A stretch of 9,125 nt of DNA. It comes from Cyanobacteriota bacterium. Its GTDB lineage: Bacteria > Cyanobacteriota > Cyanobacteriia > PCC-6307 > Cyanobiaceae. The first letter of the stretch is position 1. Every line of letters begins with the position of its first letter. Positions 6,353-9,125 of the stretch are shown here, piece after piece. The notes below the pieces were generated by a model that was not told where the DNA came from, ran no database searches, and saw only the letters and a list, made by a program, of their open reading frames with translations. The stretch covers positions 1 to 9,125 of the forward strand of contig CANHSW010000062.1 in NCBI GenBank assembly GCA_947463165.1, written 5' to 3'. The position numbers and the translations under genes are program-made.

Positions 6353-6464
6353 GAGCTGGCTTCAATGAGTTGGCTAGACTTGCTTGGCTTGACCGTGTTG
6401 GCTAGGTTGAGTTGGTTGGACTAATTTATTTGGGCTGAGATTCTTGGGTTAATCTGGCTGGATG
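6353..6464 (+). repeat. Degenerate 14-nt tandem array after tRNA-Val
   Basis: Cut in strict 14-nt steps from 6353, the sequence reads gagctggcttcaat, gagttggctagact, tgcttggcttgacc, gtgttggctaggtt, gagttggttggact, aatttatttgggct, gagattcttgggtt, aatctggctggatg. Units 1-5 share a core close to TTGGCT at the same offset. Unit 8 regains the core, while 6 and 7 are more diverged. The exact period with no indels argues for tandem duplication followed by decay. It is T/G-rich on the + strand and begins 34 nt after the tRNA. Confidence 0.7.
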
Positions 6465-6484
6465 TCGTTGTGATGACGTTTTTT
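6464..6484 (+). terminator. Weak hairpin plus T6 downstream of the 14-nt array
   Basis: GTCGT-TGTG-ATGAC forms a 5-bp stem including one G-U pair. One base later comes a run of six T. It could end transcripts from the tRNA-Val promoter about 160 nt past the tRNA. The stem is short, so this is tentative. Confidence 0.35.
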
Positions 6485-6843
6485 CCCTTTTGCCTTGTTT
6501 TTAGCTGCATTTGGCCGACAAAATTAGCGAGACTCTGGAGATAATTAGTTTTAGTGAGAGTGAATCCCAGTGGAGCCCCTGCTGTGGCTGTGCTTCATGG
6601 GCTAAGGCTATGGATCGGGCTCGGGTTCGTCAGGGCCTGCTTGGTTTTTGCAGAGAGGCGTCAACTTTCCTGGCAAGGGGGTGAACTCCGGCTAAGGCCA
6701 TGTTTAGGCAGGCTTTGCATTGCCAGCAACCCGCTTGGATTTCAGAAACCGCACTGGGCGCCTTAATATCCACCTATTGGCCTGAGCAAGCGATCAGTTG
6801 GGCTGAATCCGGGTGACAATTTAGCCAGCTTCGCGGTCGTCGG

Positions 6844-7704
6844 GTGACGGCCACTTTTTTTCTGGCCGATCCCACCCCCCTTACCCCTTCCCCGGCAACC
6901 ATCCCTGAGTTGCTGGAGCTGGGAACAGCCCTTCAGTCGGCCCGTCAGGCCCAGGGGCTGACCCTTCCCGAGCTGGCTGCCAAGCTCAACATGGGCCTTG
7001 AGCAATTGGAGGCCCTGGAATCTGGCGAAAGGGAGCGGCTGCCGGAGCCGGTGTTTGTGGTCGCCCAAGCCCGGCGGGTGTCTGGAGCCCTCAAGGTGGA
7101 TCTCAACCCGCTGATTGAGGCCCTGGGCCGCAACCCCCAGTTCGTCGCCGCCAGGAATGGTTCGCCAAGCGCTCTACGGGGCAGCTCCGCTTCAGCTGCC
7201 CATGGCGCACCACTGGCGCCACAAACTGCTGCAACTGGTGCGCCGTGGGCAGCTCGGCTGCAGGCACTGCTTGGCGTGGCGGCGATTGGTATCGCTGCGA
7301 TTGGCCTGGGGGCCGGGCTGCGGGGCGGCTGGCGACTGCCGGATCTCAAGTCGCTGCTGCCAGCTACCCCCAGCCCCCAGGCCAGTAACCAGGCCAAACC
7401 TGCACCAGCGGCCAAGCTTCAGTCACCGGTCAAGTTGCCGCCTGCCCCTGGCCAGGAGGATGCCACCAATAAGTTGGTGCTGGTTGCCAGCGGCGTCAGT
7501 TGGCTTGAGGTGAAGACCGTCGGCGGTCAGTCGCTGTTTCGGGGCAACTTCAGCGGCGAACGCAGTTTTCCATTGGGCCAGGGTTTGCGGGTGCTCTCCG
7601 GTCGGCCGGATTTGGTCACCGTGCGCCTGGGCAAAGCCAAGCCCCAAAGGCTCGGTCCGATTGAACAGGTGATCTGGCGCAGCTTCAGGGTTCCCGCACC
7701 CTGA
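6844..7704 (+). CDS. RodZ-like helix-turn-helix protein with C-terminal DUF4115
   Basis: The 286-residue protein has the order typical of RodZ-like proteins. A Cro/C1-type helix-turn-helix domain lies at about 24-92 (LGTALQSARQAQGLTLPELAAKLNMGL in outline, then LEALESGERERLPEPVFV). A Ser/Ala-rich stretch, one membrane segment at about 141-159 and a Pro/Ala-rich linker at 172-205 follow. The C-terminal beta domain of DUF4115 type is at 209-284 (LVLVASGVSWLEVKTVGG). In E. coli RodZ the HTH binds MreB and shapes the cell. Whether this homologue does so is an inference. The start is GTG 6844 without a Shine-Dalgarno sequence. TTG 6910, just before the HTH domain, is an alternative that removes a low-complexity leader. 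The last 20 nt overlap the convergent ppx gene. Confidence 0.85.
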   Translation: MTATFFLADPTPLTPSPATIPELLELGTALQSARQAQGLTLPELAAKLNMGLEQLEALESGERERLPEPVFVVAQARRVSGALKVDLNPLIEALGRNPQFVAARNGSPSALRGSSASAAHGAPLAPQTAATGAPWAARLQALLGVAAIGIAAIGLGAGLRGGWRLPDLKSLLPATPSPQASNQAKPAPAAKLQSPVKLPPAPGQEDATNKLVLVASGVSWLEVKTVGGQSLFRGNFSGERSFPLGQGLRVLSGRPDLVTVRLGKAKPQRLGPIEQVIWRSFRVPAP

Positions 7705-9125
7705 GGGTGAGCCCCAGGGCCTCCAGCACCACCGGCGCACAGGAGCGCAGACTCCAGCGCTCCAAACTCAGATCTACAGCTAGCTCCCCCGGCTCGCTGG
7801 CGGCGGCTACCAATTCGATTTCCAGCTCTGGATTTGCGTTTGAGCGGTGCAGGCGGATCGCCTCAATCACCGCGGCCGGTCGTCGATCCAAGGCAGCTGC
7901 TAAACGCAGTAACAGGGCCATGGCTGTGACGGTGCGACGCTCCTCACGCCCCTCGATCAACTGCCAGGATTCATGCCGCTTCTTCGGCAGGCTACGCCGG
8001 TGATAGCGGGAGATGGCGGCCAGCATCAGATGCTCGATCTGGGAGTAGCCGAGTAGCTCACTGTGCCGAATCAAATACCAGGTGTGCTTGTGATATGCGG
8101 AAATGTTGATACTTTTGCCGCAGGTATGTAATTGAGCCGCGGCCCACAACAGCTGTCGGCCGCGGCCGTCGTCGTCGTGAAGCAGGCCGCGGCTCTGGTC
8201 ATAGAGGCTGAGGGCATGGCGGGAAACCCGCTCCGCCCGGGCAGCATCCACGCCAAAACTGCGAGCCAGGTGTAGCACCGTGCGCTCACGGATCGTGCTT
8301 TGGTAGGAGAAACGATCCCCCAGCAGCTGATTGCGCAGCATCCAGTCCACGATCAGGCCCTCCCGCAGGGCCCGCTCGCAAACCACCAGCTCGCGCACGC
8401 CCAGCATCGCCATGGCGGTCTGCAGGATCAGCGCACCTGGCACGATGATTTCAGCCCGGCGATCGTTGATCGCCGTTAGCCCGCGCCGCTGCTCTGGGGT
8501 CATCGCCAGCAGGCGTTGGAGCAGCTGATCGATGCGCTCCTTATCCAGGCGGTAGCCCTGCAGCCTCAGGGGCGGTTTGGGGTCTTCTGCGGCGGCCAGG
8601 GCCGCCAGGGCCATGGCGGTGCCACTGGTGGCCACCATCGTCCAGCGCTCCCCTGGTTTGAGCGCAGCTCTGGCCTGGCTCACCACCGGATCCAGCGCCC
8701 CCTGGATATAGGCCCGCAAAAAAGAGGTGCGAGAGGCGGGCAGCGGATCCTGCTGGCAGAACTCCCGCTGCAGCCGCACCGCTCCGATGCTGGTGCTGGT
8801 GAGAATGCGGGCGTCGTGGCTGTCGGCCAGGATCAGCTCGCTGGAACCACCGCCGATGTCCAGGATCAGGTGGGGCTGCTCGCCGAAGGTCATCGCCGAC
8901 AGCACCCCCAGGTAGATCAGGCGGGCCTCCTCCGGACCGCTGACCAGATCCACCGTGAGCTGCAACTGCTCCTGCAGGGCGGCCAGGAAAGCGGCGCCGT
9001 TCGGCGCCTCGCGCACGGCGCTGGTGGCGGCTGTGACGATCTGCTCCACCCCGTAGCTGTGGGCCAGGTCACGGCAATGGCGCAGGGTGCTCAACACCCG
9101 TTCGATCGCCTCGGGGCTGAGGTCG
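7685..9125 (-). CDS. ppx: Ppx/GppA family exopolyphosphatase (5' partial)
   Basis: Members hydrolyse terminal phosphate from polyphosphate or act on pppGpp. The gene runs off the right edge: the frame stays open past GTG 9097 to DLSPEAIER at the border, and the N-terminal first phosphate loop is missing. About 479 residues are visible out of an expected 530-550. Counting from 9097, motifs are TAATSAVREAPNG (22-34), SGPEEARLIYLG (53-64), the second phosphate loop LDIGGGSSELIL (79-90), SIGAVRLQREF (103-113) and SGTAMALAAL (158-167). The C-terminal HD-like region has LHTCGKSINISAYHKHTWYL (323-342) and ISRYHRR (362-368). That two-part layout favours Ppx over short single-domain forms; polyphosphate as substrate is inferred. 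It overlaps the HTH gene tail-to-tail by 20 nt. Confidence 0.93.
   Translation of the reverse strand, partial: DLSPEAIERVLSTLRHCRDLAHSYGVEQIVTAATSAVREAPNGAAFLAALQEQLQLTVDLVSGPEEARLIYLGVLSAMTFGEQPHLILDIGGGSSELILADSHDARILTSTSIGAVRLQREFCQQDPLPASRTSFLRAYIQGALDPVVSQARAALKPGERWTMVATSGTAMALAALAAAEDPKPPLRLQGYRLDKERIDQLLQRLLAMTPEQRRGLTAINDRRAEIIVPGALILQTAMAMLGVRELVVCERALREGLIVDWMLRNQLLGDRFSYQSTIRERTVLHLARSFGVDAARAERVSRHALSLYDQSRGLLHDDDGRGRQLLWAAAQLHTCGKSINISAYHKHTWYLIRHSELLGYSQIEHLMLAAISRYHRRSLPKKRHESWQLIEGREERRTVTAMALLLRLAAALDRRPAAVIEAIRLHRSNANPELEIELVAAASEPGELAVDLSLERWSLRSCAPVVLEALGLTLRVREP

Larger units (their letters stand above)
6319..6843. other. Gene-poor spacer between tRNA-Val and the HTH gene
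   Basis: These 525 nt have no gene I can support. The first part (to about 6550) is clearly richer in T than the neighbours, with the 14-nt array and a weak hairpin/T-run. The second part is GC-richer. It contains an open frame from GTG 6554 to 6766 (70 residues, unrecognised, no Shine-Dalgarno sequence) and a 13-nt direct repeat, GGCTAAGGCYATG, at 6600-6612 and 6690-6702. TAATAT at 6764-6769 is a possible -10 box for the HTH gene, about 75 nt before its GTG, without a well-spaced -35. An untranslated RNA or a decayed gene is possible but not shown. Confidence 0.6.

Noticed and set aside
6353..6464. CRISPR array
   Set aside because: The period is only 14 nt, units are degenerate and there are no spacers or cas genes.
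6554..6766. 70-residue open frame from a GTG as a real gene
   Set aside because: No Shine-Dalgarno sequence, no recognised domain and unusual composition; kept only as an observation on the spacer.

Overview
The window is a GC-rich, gene-dense stretch of a cyanobacterial chromosome. Cytochrome b6f genes (petC, petA) fix the phylum. The compact petC-petA-lgt-cobM run, the flanking tatC, DUF3067, helix-turn-helix and ppx genes, the high GC and the absence of any GCGATCGC (HIP1) octamer that I could find point to an alpha-cyanobacterium of the Synechococcus/Cyanobium type. The genus is an inference.

Layout. Positions 1-764 hold tatC (+), whose 5' end lies outside the window. It ends in three imperfect 17-nt tandem repeats. 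A small DUF3067 gene (853-1224, -) converges on tatC and diverges from petC across about 100 nt that carry a -10-like element and a perfect 10-bp palindrome. Then come petC (1323-1871), petA (1943-2875), lgt (2922-3776) and cobM (3776-4540), all on + and closely spaced; lgt and cobM overlap by one base. A malate:quinone oxidoreductase gene (4576-6087, -) converges on cobM. Next are tRNA-Val(CAC) at 6247-6318 and about 525 nt without a convincing gene, containing a degenerate 14-nt periodic array. A RodZ-like HTH/DUF4115 membrane protein gene (6844-7704, +) then overlaps tail-to-tail with a Ppx/GppA phosphatase gene (7685 to the right edge, -) whose N-terminus lies outside.

How the genes fit together. 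The Rieske protein PetC is a Tat substrate in cyanobacteria and chloroplasts, so tatC beside petC links the exporter with its cargo. PetC and PetA are the two high-potential subunits of cytochrome b6f, which oxidises plastoquinol. The Mqo homologue would feed electrons from malate into the same quinone pool. Lgt (lipoprotein lipidation) and CobM (corrin ring methylation) are housekeeping passengers.

Most of the window is ordinary core genome and I see no clear new multi-gene system. The parts that deserve a second look are the Mqo gene, which resembles the Helicobacter/Campylobacter type and has AT-rich patches and a TTG start; the 14-nt array after the tRNA; the repeats at the end of tatC; and the palindromes before petC and the tRNA.
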